DNA from: Streptomyces cellulosae
GTDB lineage: Bacteria; Actinomycetota; Actinomycetes; Streptomycetales; Streptomycetaceae
Direction: 5' to 3'
Length of the DNA: 64,000 nucleotides
Assembly (NCBI RefSeq): GCF_000721105.1
Contig: NZ_JOEV01000031.1
Location: forward strand, 1-64,000
Numbering within the stretch: position 1 is the first letter of the stretch; every line of letters begins with the position of its first letter. Shown here in pieces: positions 8,323 to 16,230 of this stretch. The notes below the pieces were generated by a model. The model searched no databases. It was given only the letters and a program-made list of their open reading frames with translations, and was not told where the DNA came from. Both the position numbers and the translations under genes were made by a program.

Positions 8323-9473
8323 CAGGTGCTCACCTCTTTCGCCGGGGCCCAGGGGGCGCCCAGCTCCGAGTAGAGGGCGAGGGTGTCGGCGGCGGCCGCG
8401 ACCAGTCCGTCGATGCCGGGGACCACCCGGCGCTGTTCGCCGGGGAGCAGCTGCCAGACGCCTTCCGGCAGCGGGGCCGGGTCGGGGGCCTCGCGGATCG
8501 CCTCGACGACCTTCATGAAGGAGCCGGTCGCCTCCGGCGTCGCCACCAGTCCGGTGCCGTCGGTGAGGTGGTCGACGAGGTTTTCGAGCAGGTCGGTGCG
8601 GCCGTACTCGTACTCCTCGGGACCGTGGTCGGCGCGCTGGAGCAGGACGCGGTCCTGCTTGTACCAGAAGGTGATCCGGCCGCGGCTGCCGTGGACGACG
8701 ACGTACGGTTCGTCGGGGTCCTCCGCGCACAGGGTGGCGGCGACGGTCACCGGCAGGCCCTCGGCGGTGGTGACGCGGACGCACGAGGTGTCGTCGGACT
8801 CGATGTCGTTGGCGCGCACCAGCTCCGTCTCGATCGTGGTGACGTCCTCGGCGCGCGGGGCGCCGGCCAGCGCCAGGGCGGTGGCGACGGCGTGCGCGAG
8901 CGGGTTGGTCAGCACCCCGTCGATCACGTCGACCCCGTTCAGCCGCCGCCGGCCCGCCCAGGGGGCGCGCCGGTAGTACGACTCGGGGCGGGCCCAGGCG
9001 CCGGCGCCGCCGATCCCGGCGATCTCGCCGATCGCGCCCTCGTCGATCATCGTGCGGATCGCGGGCACCGCGTGCGAGCCCAGGGACTGGAAGCCGATCT
9101 GGCACACGACACCGGCCGCGGCGACCCCGTCGGCCATCCGGCGGAACTCGGCGTACGAGGGCGCGGGCGGCTTCTCCAGCAGCAGGTGCACACCCTTGCC
9201 GGCGGCCGTCAGCGCCAGGTCGGTGTGGGTCGGGATCGGGGTGCAGATCACCGCGATCCGGGCGCCGGTGGAGTCGAGCAGGGCGCCGAAGTCGGCGGAC
9301 TGCTCGGGAGTGCCGAGGCCCTCGGGGATCTCGTCCGCGGTCAGCGGGGTCAGCTCGCAGATCCCCGCCAGCCGGACGATGCCCTTGTCCTGGAGCCTGC
9401 GGATGTTGTCGAGGTGCCAGCGGCCGTGGCCGCGCGCGCCCGCGAGAACGATCGGAACGTTCATCTCCGTCAC
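8322..9473 (-). CDS. Gfo/Idh/MocA family sugar oxidoreductase
   Basis: 383 residues. The N-terminal Rossmann fold shows a dinucleotide loop at GARGHGRWH (residues 12-20), and the family signature LLLEKPPAPS lies near 97-106. The C-terminal two-thirds is the alpha/beta substrate domain with ITFWYKQDRVLL. Members oxidise or reduce sugars and inositols with NAD(P), some act on glycosides. The GTG start overlaps the pectate lyase stop (GTGA), and an internal ATG three codons later is possible. Pairing with the PmoA-like gene recurs in carbohydrate loci. The substrate is unknown; a uronate or galactoside from pectin is likely from context. Confidence 0.85.
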   Translation of the reverse strand: MTEMNVPIVLAGARGHGRWHLDNIRRLQDKGIVRLAGICELTPLTADEIPEGLGTPEQSADFGALLDSTGARIAVICTPIPTHTDLALTAAGKGVHLLLEKPPAPSYAEFRRMADGVAAAGVVCQIGFQSLGSHAVPAIRTMIDEGAIGEIAGIGGAGAWARPESYYRRAPWAGRRRLNGVDVIDGVLTNPLAHAVATALALAGAPRAEDVTTIETELVRANDIESDDTSCVRVTTAEGLPVTVAATLCAEDPDEPYVVVHGSRGRITFWYKQDRVLLQRADHGPEEYEYGRTDLLENLVDHLTDGTGLVATPEATGSFMKVVEAIREAPDPAPLPEGVWQLLPGEQRRVVPGIDGLVAAAADTLALYSELGAPWAPAKEVST

Positions 9474-10771
9474 GGAATCCTCCCTGCGCCCGCGCCGCGT
9501 GCCACCTCTCGGTCGGCCGTGGCGGCGCTGTCGATCTTCGTGTGCAGGGTAGGTGTCCAGCCGACGTCCGCCGTGAGGTCGCGCTCACTGGCCGAGTTGT
9601 AGGCGTCGTAGATGGTCAGGAGATCCACCGGATAGCCGTTGAACACGTTGCCGCTCGTGTGCAGTGCGGTGCCGTTCCAGCTCTTGACCAGGTCGGCGGC
9701 CTCGACGTACCCGGGGGTGGTGAAGGCGTTGTTCTCGGCGTGGATCGCCGACTCGGTGGACACGCCGATGGAGTAGCGGTAGTCGTGGACGCCCTCCGGG
9801 ACCACGTACCGGTTGTTGTAGACGTGCACCTGGCCGAAGCGGACGCGCGGGGCGCGCTGCACGACGGACTCGAACTCGTTGTGGTGCAGGGTGACCCGGA
9901 GCTTGCCGCGGTCGCCGGTGGCCGTGTCGCTGTTGCCGATCAGCATCGCCTTGTCGTGGTCGGCGAACCGGCTCCAGGAGACGGTGACCAGGTCGGAACC
10001 GCCTGTGATGTCCAGCAGACCGTCGTGGCGCAGGTAGTTGCGGCCGAAGTAGGTGGGTTCCTTCTCGTCCGGGTGGCCCTTGTCGGAGGCCGTGACGTGG
10101 TCGACCCAGACGTGGGTGGAGCCGCGCACCCAGAGGGTGTCGTACGCCGTCTTCCAGTCGCCGAGGCCGCCCTTGTTGGGCTGCCAGACGGGGAAGCAGT
10201 CGTAGGCGTCGCGCAGTTCGAGGTTGCGGACGATCACGTTGTGCGCGTCGGTGACCTGGAGGCTGCCGCCCTTGATGAGGGCCTTGGAGCCGAGGCCGAC
10301 GATCGTGGTGTTGGAGCCGACGGGGAGGACGACCCGCTCGGCCTGTCCGGCCGCCGACGCCTGACGGGCCTCCTCCTGCGGGCCGCTGGGCGGGGCCGAC
10401 CCCCAGGTGCGGGGGTCGTAGGCGGCCAGGTACTTCTTCAGGCGGTAGCCGCCGGTGGCGTAGTCGGCGCAGTCCAGGTGGTCGCCGTCGTCGTCGGTGT
10501 TGGCGTCGATGGTCCCGGCGATCTTGATGATCTTCGGGGTGTCGCTGCCGCCGTCGAGGGCGCGGACCAGGCCGGCCCGGTCGGTGACCGTGTACACGTG
10601 GGCGTCGTCGGCGGCCGCCCCTCCGGTGGTGCCGGTGCCCAAGGACGCCCAGCCGTCGTCGGCGGGCAGGGTGTCCCGGCTGATGTCGCGGGTGCCGGCA
10701 TCCGCGGGAGTGCTCAGTACGGCCAACAGGCTCACGGCCGCGGTGAGTTGCAGAGCCCTTTTCGCCGTCAT
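9470..10771 (-). CDS. Secreted pectate lyase, family PL1 (second paralogue)
   Basis: 433 residues. The signal peptide spans residues 1-25 (ending PADA). The PL1 fold shows HVWVDHVTASD near 223, DGLLDITGGSDLVTVSWS, and QRAPRVRFGQVHVYNN near 307 with the catalytic Arg. It shares the whole-length plan of the lyase at 214-1530, including GWASLGTGTTGGAAADDAHVYTV near the mature start, so the two are paralogues. Oddly, this secreted enzyme sits inside a coupled operon of cytoplasmic and membrane proteins. Its ATG overlaps the permease stop (ATGA) and its stop overlaps the oxidoreductase start. It degrades polygalacturonate outside the cell. Confidence 0.93.
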   Translation of the reverse strand: MTAKRALQLTAAVSLLAVLSTPADAGTRDISRDTLPADDGWASLGTGTTGGAAADDAHVYTVTDRAGLVRALDGGSDTPKIIKIAGTIDANTDDDGDHLDCADYATGGYRLKKYLAAYDPRTWGSAPPSGPQEEARQASAAGQAERVVLPVGSNTTIVGLGSKALIKGGSLQVTDAHNVIVRNLELRDAYDCFPVWQPNKGGLGDWKTAYDTLWVRGSTHVWVDHVTASDKGHPDEKEPTYFGRNYLRHDGLLDITGGSDLVTVSWSRFADHDKAMLIGNSDTATGDRGKLRVTLHHNEFESVVQRAPRVRFGQVHVYNNRYVVPEGVHDYRYSIGVSTESAIHAENNAFTTPGYVEAADLVKSWNGTALHTSGNVFNGYPVDLLTIYDAYNSASERDLTADVGWTPTLHTKIDSAATADREVARGAGAGRIP

Positions 10772-11664
10772 CCCTTCACCGCCCCCGCGCTGAAGCCGGT
10801 GATCAGCCACTTCTGGATGAAGGCGAACACGATCACGACGGGGACGGCCGCGATGATGCCGCCCGCGGCGAGCGCGCCGAGGTCGACGCTGTCCGCGCTC
10901 ATCAGGGTGTTCAGGCCGACCGGGATGGTCTGCTTGCTCTGGTTGTTCAGGAACATCAGGGCGAACAGGAAGTGGTTCCAGGAGTGCACGAAGGCGAAGG
11001 AGCCGACGGCGATCAGACCGGGCCGCAGCAGCGGCAGGACGACGATCCGGAACGCGGTGAACCGGTTGCAGCCGTCGACCCAGGCCGCCTCCTCCAGCGA
11101 GTACGGCACGTTCTTGATGAAGTTGCTGATCAGGATGATCGACAGCGGCAGCTGGAAGACCGTCTCCGCGATGATGACGCTGCCCAGCGAGTTGATCATC
11201 TGCAGCTTGGCGAAGATCTCGAACAGCGGGACCAGCAGCAGCGCGCCCGGCACGAACTGGGAGCACAACAGGGCCAGCATGAAGCCCTGCTTGATCTTGA
11301 AGTTGAACCGGGCGAGCGCGTAGCCGCCGGCCAGCGCCACCAGGGTCGTCATCACCAGGGTGGCGACACCGACGAGGAGGCTGTTCTGGAAGTAGGTGCC
11401 GAAGGCACGGTCCGTCCAGACCTTCTCGAAGTGGTCGAAGGTGATCGGCCAGGGCACGAGCGAGGTCGAGCCGGCCGGGCGGAGCGCGAAGAGCAGGATC
11501 CAGTAGAACGGGATCAGGGTGAAGACGAGGTAGATCGACAGCGGCAGATAGACCTGCCAGCGCGGGACCTCGTCCCAGTTGCGGCCGGCCTTGAGGGGCC
11601 GCGGCGGGTCGGCGATCACCGGTGCGGGCGCGGGCGCCGTCTCGGTGGCTTCCTTGGTGATCAC
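10768..11664 (-). CDS. ABC sugar permease, MalG type
   Basis: 298 residues with about six membrane helices. The EAA loop that docks the ATPase is visible as EEAAWVDGCNRFTAFRIVVL followed by PLLRP near residue 195. The C-terminal SAGAVKG ending is typical of MalG-type sugar permeases. The GTG start overlaps the first permease stop (GTGA). It forms the inner-membrane channel with the product of 11661-12596. No ATP-binding gene is nearby, so it probably uses a shared ATPase such as MsiK, as known for Streptomyces sugar importers. Confidence 0.9.
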   Translation of the reverse strand: MITKEATETAPAPAPVIADPPRPLKAGRNWDEVPRWQVYLPLSIYLVFTLIPFYWILLFALRPAGSTSLVPWPITFDHFEKVWTDRAFGTYFQNSLLVGVATLVMTTLVALAGGYALARFNFKIKQGFMLALLCSQFVPGALLLVPLFEIFAKLQMINSLGSVIIAETVFQLPLSIILISNFIKNVPYSLEEAAWVDGCNRFTAFRIVVLPLLRPGLIAVGSFAFVHSWNHFLFALMFLNNQSKQTIPVGLNTLMSADSVDLGALAAGGIIAAVPVVIVFAFIQKWLITGFSAGAVKG

Positions 11665-12596
11665 TTGTCCCCACCTCCGAACTTGCTCAGGCGCAGATAG
11701 ACCATCGAGCAGAAGAGCAGAATCACGAAGGCCACCGTGGTCAGGGCGGAGGCGTAGCCGAAGTTGTGGGCGTCGACGCTGGTGTTGGCGATGTAGAGCG
11801 GGAGGGTGGTGGTCTCACCCGCCGGGCCGCCGCCGGTCAGTGTGTAGAGCAGGTCGACGTTGTTGAACTCCCACACGGCGCGCAGCAGCGTGGACAGGAT
11901 GATCGCGTCCTTCAGATGGGGCAGCGTGATGTGCCAGAACTGCTTGAAGCGGCTGGCCCCGTCGACCTCGGCGGCCTCGTACAGGTCCTTCGAGACGGAC
12001 TGCAGGTCGGCGAGGATGAGGATCGCGAAGAAGGGGACACCGCGCCACAGGTCGGCGACGACCGCCGCCGGGAACACGGTCGAGGTGTCCGACAGCCAGC
12101 TGGTGCCGTAGCTGCCGATGCCCATGTCCGCGAGGTAACGGGTGATGCCCGTCTGGGAGTTGTAGAGCAGCACCCAGATCGCGGAGGTCAGCACGCCGGA
12201 GACGGCCCACGGGGAGAAGACCATCGCGCGGCCCAGTCCCCGCCCGACGAAGGTCTGGTTGACGATCAGCGCCAGCGCCAGACCGAACAGCAGCTGCAGC
12301 CCGACCTCGACGACGACCCACTTGGCGCTGAAGGTCAGCGTGTCCCAGAACACCGGGTCGTCGGTGAAGGCGTGGACGAAGTTGTCGAAGCCCGCGTAGC
12401 CGTTCCGCCACGGCTTGGTGGGGTTGTAGTTCTGCAGGCTGTAGTAGAAGACGCTGATCACCGGGTAGGCGATGAAGCCCAGCATGAGCAGGGCCGCCGG
12501 GGCGATCAGCAGGTACGGCAGTCTGCGCGGCGTGGCGGAGGCACGGCGCCGCCGGGGTGGCGCGGGCGGCTTCGCCACGGCTGCGGCTTGGGCCAT
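11661..12596 (-). CDS. ABC sugar permease, MalF type
   Basis: 311 residues. A proline/arginine-rich cytoplasmic N-terminus precedes six predicted helices. The EAA motif appears as LYEAAEVDGASRFKQFWHIT near 210. It opens the six-gene coupled operon that runs through to GH43 at 5981. Its ATG lies 16 bases from a perfect 16-bp palindrome and about 50 bases from an AAGCGCTT element, so the promoter for pectin import and breakdown is probably here. The binding protein is likely the lipoprotein at 2484-3833. Confidence 0.9.
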   Translation of the reverse strand: MAQAAAVAKPPAPPRRRRASATPRRLPYLLIAPAALLMLGFIAYPVISVFYYSLQNYNPTKPWRNGYAGFDNFVHAFTDDPVFWDTLTFSAKWVVVEVGLQLLFGLALALIVNQTFVGRGLGRAMVFSPWAVSGVLTSAIWVLLYNSQTGITRYLADMGIGSYGTSWLSDTSTVFPAAVVADLWRGVPFFAILILADLQSVSKDLYEAAEVDGASRFKQFWHITLPHLKDAIILSTLLRAVWEFNNVDLLYTLTGGGPAGETTTLPLYIANTSVDAHNFGYASALTTVAFVILLFCSMVYLRLSKFGGGDK

Positions 12597-12612
12597 GACT
12601 GTTCTCCGTTCT

Positions 12613-12628
12613 GGTACGACGTCGTACC
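12613..12628. promoter_or_regulatory. Perfect 16-bp palindrome, candidate GntR operator
   Basis: GGTACGACGTCGTACC is perfectly self-complementary and lies 16 bases before the first permease start. It shares GTACG/CGTAC half-sites with CGTACGAAGTACG found upstream of the gntR gene at 15417-16085, so that regulator may control both operons. Confidence 0.6.
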
Positions 12629-12645
12629 GGGTACTTGCGTCGTGC

Positions 12646-12658
12646 GGGAAGCGCTTTC
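12646..12658. promoter_or_regulatory. AAGCGCTT element, LacI-type operator candidate
   Basis: GGGAAGCGCTTTC contains a palindromic AAGCGCTT core upstream of the coupled pectin operon. LacI-family operators often have a central CG in such a core. No lacI gene lies in the pectin part of the window. Confidence 0.4.
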
Positions 12659-12682
12659 TCTCTGTGCAGCAAAGTGCCAGGT

Positions 12683-12774
12683 CGTGCGGGGCGTGCGGGG
12701 CGTGCGGGGCGTGCGGGGCGTGCGCGGTCGTTCAGGGTGCGCGGTCGTGCGGAGCGTGCGAGGTCGTGCTGCGG
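12683..12774. repeat. 9-bp tandem repeat between two operons
   Basis: CGTGCGGGG is repeated four times from 12683, followed by CGTGCGCGG and degenerate copies up to the dehydratase stop. It fills the gap between the IlvD-type gene and the permease operon and may be a slippage product. Confidence 0.75.
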
Positions 12775-12778
12775 CGGT

Positions 12779-14515
12779 TCAGCCGGCGTACGGGTCCTGC
12801 ACCTTGCCCGGGCGGGCCAGGAACTCGAAGTCGCAGCCGGTGTCGGCCTGCGTGATCTGCTCGTTGTAGAGCGCGCCGTAACCGCGCTCGTACCGCACGG
12901 GCGGCGGCGTCCACTCCGCCCGGCGCCGCTCCAACTCCTCGTCGTCCACGTGGAGTTGAAGGCTGCGTGCCTCGACGTCGAGAGTGATGGCGTCCCCGGT
13001 GCGGACCAGGGCGAGCGGTCCGCCGATGTACGACTCGGGGGCCACGTGCAGCACACAGGCGCCGTAGCTCGTGCCGCTCATCCGGGCGTCGGAGATGCGG
13101 ACCATGTCCCGCACGCCCTGCTTGAGCAGGTGGTCGGGAATGGGCAGCATCCCGTACTCGGGCATGCCCGGGCCGCCCTTGGGTCCGGCGTTGCGCAGCA
13201 CCAGCACGCTCTCGGCGGTGATGTTCAGCGACGGGTCGTTGATGGTGCGCTGCATGGTCCTGTAGTCGTCGAAGACGACTGCGGGGCCGGTGTGCTTGAG
13301 CAGGTGCGGCTCGGCGGCGATGTGCTTGATGACCGCGCCGTCCGGGCAGAGGTTGCCGCGCAGGACGGCCACCCCGCCCTCGCTCGCCACGGGGTTGTCC
13401 CGGGGCCTGATGACGTCGTCGTTGTGCACCTGCGCGCCGGTGATCTGCTCGCGCATCGTGTCGTACGAGACGGTCGGCCGGTCCAGGTGGAGCAGGTCCG
13501 GGATCCGGGAGAGGAACCCGGGCAGACCGCCCGCGAAGTGGAAGTCCTCCATCAGGTACGTCTGTCCGCCGGGCCGCACGTTGGCCAGCACCGGGACGGT
13601 ACGGGCGATGCGGTCGAAGTCGTCGAGCGTGAGCCTGACACCCGCCCGGCCCGCCATCGCGATCAGGTGGATCACCGCGTTGGTGGAACCGCCGAGGCCG
13701 AGGACCGTGGTCACGGCGTCCTCGAAGGCGTCCGCGGTGAGGATGCTCGACAGCTTCCGGTCCTTGTGGACGAGGTCGACGATCGTCAGACCGGCCTTGG
13801 CGGCCATCCGGTCGTGCCCCGAGTCGACGGCCGGGATGCTGGACGCGCCCGGCACGGTCACCCCGAGGGCTTCCGCGGCGGCGGTCAGCGTGGACGCCGT
13901 ACCCATCGTCATGCAGTGACCGGGCGAACGGGCCAGGCCGCTCTCCAGCTCGGTCATCTCGCAGTCACCGATGAGGCCGGCGCGCTTGTCGTCCCAGTAC
14001 TTCCACATGTCGGTGCCGGAGCCGAGGACCTCGTTGCGCCAGTGGCCCGGCAGCATGGGCCCGGCGGGCACGAAGACGGCCGGCAGGTCGACGCTCGCGG
14101 CCCCCATGAGCAGGGCGGGCGTGGACTTGTCGCAGCCGCCCATCAGGACGGCACCGTCGACCGGGTACGACCGCAGCAGTTCCTCGGTCTCCATCGCGAG
14201 CATGTTGCGGTAGAGCATCGGGGTCGGCTTCTGGAAGGTCTCACTGAGCGTGGAGACCGGGAACTCGAGCGGGAAGCCCCCCGCCTGCCACACCCCGCGC
14301 TTCACGGCCTGCGCGCGGTCGCGCAGGTGCACATGGCACGGGTTGATGTCCGACCAGGTGTTGAGGATCGCGATGACCGGCTTGCCCAGGTGCTCCTCGG
14401 GGAGGTAGCCCAGCTGGCGGGTGCGGGCGCGGTGACTGAAGGAGCGCAGGCCCTCGGTGCCGTACCACTGATGGCTTCTGAGCTCTTCGGGGCGCTTCTT
14501 GACGGGCTCGTTCAT
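12779..14515 (-). CDS. IlvD/Edd family sugar-acid dehydratase
   Basis: 578 residues. The family fold is clear: NTWSDINPCHVHLRDRA, the cysteine motif MGGCDKSTPA, GDCEMTE and SPGHCMTMGTASTL, which supply iron-sulfur ligands. Within the family the sequence looks like aldonate dehydratases (L-arabinonate, D-xylonate or galactonate) rather than amino-acid IlvD. These remove water from an aldonate to give a 2-keto-3-deoxy acid. The ATG at 14515 overlaps the upstream stop as ATGA, so it was preferred over an in-frame ATG at 14524. It is co-transcribed behind gntR and a DHDPS-family gene, giving a compact regulator-aldolase/dehydratase-dehydratase module. L-arabinonate is an attractive substrate beside pectin genes but is not proved. 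Confidence 0.85.
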   Translation of the reverse strand: MNEPVKKRPEELRSHQWYGTEGLRSFSHRARTRQLGYLPEEHLGKPVIAILNTWSDINPCHVHLRDRAQAVKRGVWQAGGFPLEFPVSTLSETFQKPTPMLYRNMLAMETEELLRSYPVDGAVLMGGCDKSTPALLMGAASVDLPAVFVPAGPMLPGHWRNEVLGSGTDMWKYWDDKRAGLIGDCEMTELESGLARSPGHCMTMGTASTLTAAAEALGVTVPGASSIPAVDSGHDRMAAKAGLTIVDLVHKDRKLSSILTADAFEDAVTTVLGLGGSTNAVIHLIAMAGRAGVRLTLDDFDRIARTVPVLANVRPGGQTYLMEDFHFAGGLPGFLSRIPDLLHLDRPTVSYDTMREQITGAQVHNDDVIRPRDNPVASEGGVAVLRGNLCPDGAVIKHIAAEPHLLKHTGPAVVFDDYRTMQRTINDPSLNITAESVLVLRNAGPKGGPGMPEYGMLPIPDHLLKQGVRDMVRISDARMSGTSYGACVLHVAPESYIGGPLALVRTGDAITLDVEARSLQLHVDDEELERRRAEWTPPPVRYERGYGALYNEQITQADTGCDFEFLARPGKVQDPYAG

Positions 14516-15420
14516 ATCGACCATCCGGAGGCTATGGCGGCGACTTCGGCCCGCACGTCCTCGGACAGCAGACTGCTCGGCGGGCGGACGTCACGGCGGC
14601 ACAGGCCGAGGGAGGCGAGAGCCTCCTTGACGACGGTGACGTTGTTCGCGGAGCCGCCCGCGGCACGCAGTTCCTCGAAACGGCGGATCTGCTCCCAGAC
14701 CTTCATGGCGGCCGGGTAGTCACCGGATCGAAGCGCTTCGATCATGTTCAGCGAGACGGACGGGGAGACGTTCACCAGTCCGGAGGTGAAGCCGGTGGCG
14801 CCCGCGGAGAAGTACGAGGGGGCATACGGCTCGGCGAGACCTGCGATCCACACGAACCGGTCGAGGCCGGCGTCGCGGGCGAACGCCGCGAACCTGGCCG
14901 CGTCCGGGACCGCGTACTTCACGCCGATCACGTTGGGGCAGGCGTCGGCGAGTTCGGCGAGCCGCACGCCGTGCAGCTGCGCGTTGCGGATGTACGGGAC
15001 GACGCCCAGCTCGGGCACCGCCTCGGCGATGGCGCGGTGGTAGTCGACCCACCCGCTCTGCGAGACGTACGGGTGGACCGGCTGGTGCACCATGACCATC
15101 TGCGCCCCGAGTTCGCGGGCGTGCCGCGCGGAGGCGATCGCGGTGGGTATGTCATGGCCGACACCGACCAGGATGACGGCCCGCTCCCCCGCCTCGTCGA
15201 CGGTCAGCTCCGTGACGAGCTGGCGCTCCTGGGGCGTCAGGGCGTAGAACTCGCCGGTGTTGCCGTTCGGGGTCAGGGTCCTGACCCCGCCGTCGAGCAG
15301 ACGACGCAGCAGGGCCCGGTGGGTGTCCTGGTCGACGGAGCCGTCCTCGGCGAACGGTGTCACCGGGATCGCCACCACGTCGGCCAGGGCCGCCCGCTGG
15401 GTCTCGAACGTCGTTGTCAT
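14512..15420 (-). CDS. DHDPS-family 2-keto-3-deoxy acid lyase or dehydratase
   Basis: 302 residues with a TIM barrel of the dihydrodipicolinate synthase/N-acetylneuraminate lyase superfamily. Visible signatures are TPNGNTGEFYAL, the catalytic Tyr region VVPYIRN and the Schiff-base Lys in NVIGVKYAVPD near residue 165. Coupling to an aldonate dehydratase suggests it takes the 2-keto-3-deoxy product, either cleaving it (KDG aldolase type) or dehydrating it (L-2-keto-3-deoxyarabonate dehydratase type). It is unlikely to be biosynthetic DapA, since a better dapA lies at 56655-57545. Start and stop overlap both neighbours by four bases. Confidence 0.85.
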   Translation of the reverse strand: MTTTFETQRAALADVVAIPVTPFAEDGSVDQDTHRALLRRLLDGGVRTLTPNGNTGEFYALTPQERQLVTELTVDEAGERAVILVGVGHDIPTAIASARHARELGAQMVMVHQPVHPYVSQSGWVDYHRAIAEAVPELGVVPYIRNAQLHGVRLAELADACPNVIGVKYAVPDAARFAAFARDAGLDRFVWIAGLAEPYAPSYFSAGATGFTSGLVNVSPSVSLNMIEALRSGDYPAAMKVWEQIRRFEELRAAGGSANNVTVVKEALASLGLCRRDVRPPSSLLSEDVRAEVAAIASGWSI

Positions 15421-16085
15421 GCCTGACCGTCCTCTCCCTGGGCCTTGGACTCCGCTTGCGGGAAGGCCCGTTCGACGAAGGACGCGATGTGCGCGTGCAG
15501 GGCTCGTCCGGCGCCGTCGGCGTCACCGGCCAGCGCGAGCCGCAGGATCTCCCGGTGCTCGCCGGCCTCCCGGTCCCAGGACGGCGAGGCCGCCCAGGCG
15601 ACGGCGGAGACCAGGGCCGCCTGGTCGCGGACCTCGTCGAGCATCCGGCCGAGCAGCGGGTTGCCGCACGGGAGATACAGGGCGCGGTGGAACTCCCGGT
15701 TGGCCAGGGAGCGTTCGGCGGTGTCCGTGGCGTCGTCGGCCCGGGTCAGCGCGTCCCGCGCGGCGTCGAGGGAGGCCCCCCGTCGCACCGCCCGCTTCAG
15801 CGCCTCGGGCTCCAGGAGCAGCCGCACGTCGTAGACCTCGCGCGCCATGTCCGCGTCCACCATGCGCACCGTGACGCCCTTGTACTGGTTCATCACGACG
15901 AGCCCGGTACCGGCCAGCGTCTTGAGCGCCTCGCGCACCGGGGTCTTGGACACCCCGAACTGTGCGGCGAGTTCGGTCTCGACGAGGGCCTGACCTGGCG
16001 TCAACTGCCCGGTGAGGATGCGGTGTTTGATCCCTTCCAGCACGTACTGCGTGCGGGAGGGGATCGGCGTGGGCACAGAGGTCAT
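15417..16085 (-). CDS. GntR/FadR family repressor of the sugar-acid operon
   Basis: 222 residues. A winged helix-turn-helix occupies residues 10-75, with ILTGQLTPGQALVETELAAQ and the recognition segment FGVSKTPVREALKTL. The FCD effector domain follows, with EFHRALYLPCGNPLL and the metal/ligand histidines near 130-195. FadR-type regulators of this subgroup sense sugar acids. It heads its own operon, so autoregulation is likely. Candidate operators lie at 16130-16152 and at the pectin operon promoter (12613-12628). Confidence 0.88.
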   Translation of the reverse strand: MTSVPTPIPSRTQYVLEGIKHRILTGQLTPGQALVETELAAQFGVSKTPVREALKTLAGTGLVVMNQYKGVTVRMVDADMAREVYDVRLLLEPEALKRAVRRGASLDAARDALTRADDATDTAERSLANREFHRALYLPCGNPLLGRMLDEVRDQAALVSAVAWAASPSWDREAGEHREILRLALAGDADGAGRALHAHIASFVERAFPQAESKAQGEDGQA

Positions 16086-16129
16086 GCGCGCCTCTCGGAT
16101 CTCGCGGATCGGATCTCACATATCGCGTC

Positions 16130-16152
16130 TCATATATGACGTACGAAGTACG
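16130..16152. promoter_or_regulatory. Palindromes in the gntR promoter
   Basis: TCATATATGA (16130-16139) is a perfect palindrome in an otherwise GC-rich region. It is followed at once by CGTACGAAGTACG (16140-16152), an inverted repeat around GAA. The AT-rich part may be the -10 region of the minus-strand promoter. Confidence 0.5.
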
Positions 16153-16230
16153 ACCCGGTTGAAGGTAGGAGGGGCGCCGTGTTTCGTCAATGCTTCTGAC
16201 GAACGAAGGTGGAGTTTCCGCGAAGAGCGG

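Noticed and set aside
14512..15420. Biosynthetic dapA
   Set aside because: It is coupled to gntR and a sugar-acid dehydratase, and a canonical dapA is present at 56655.
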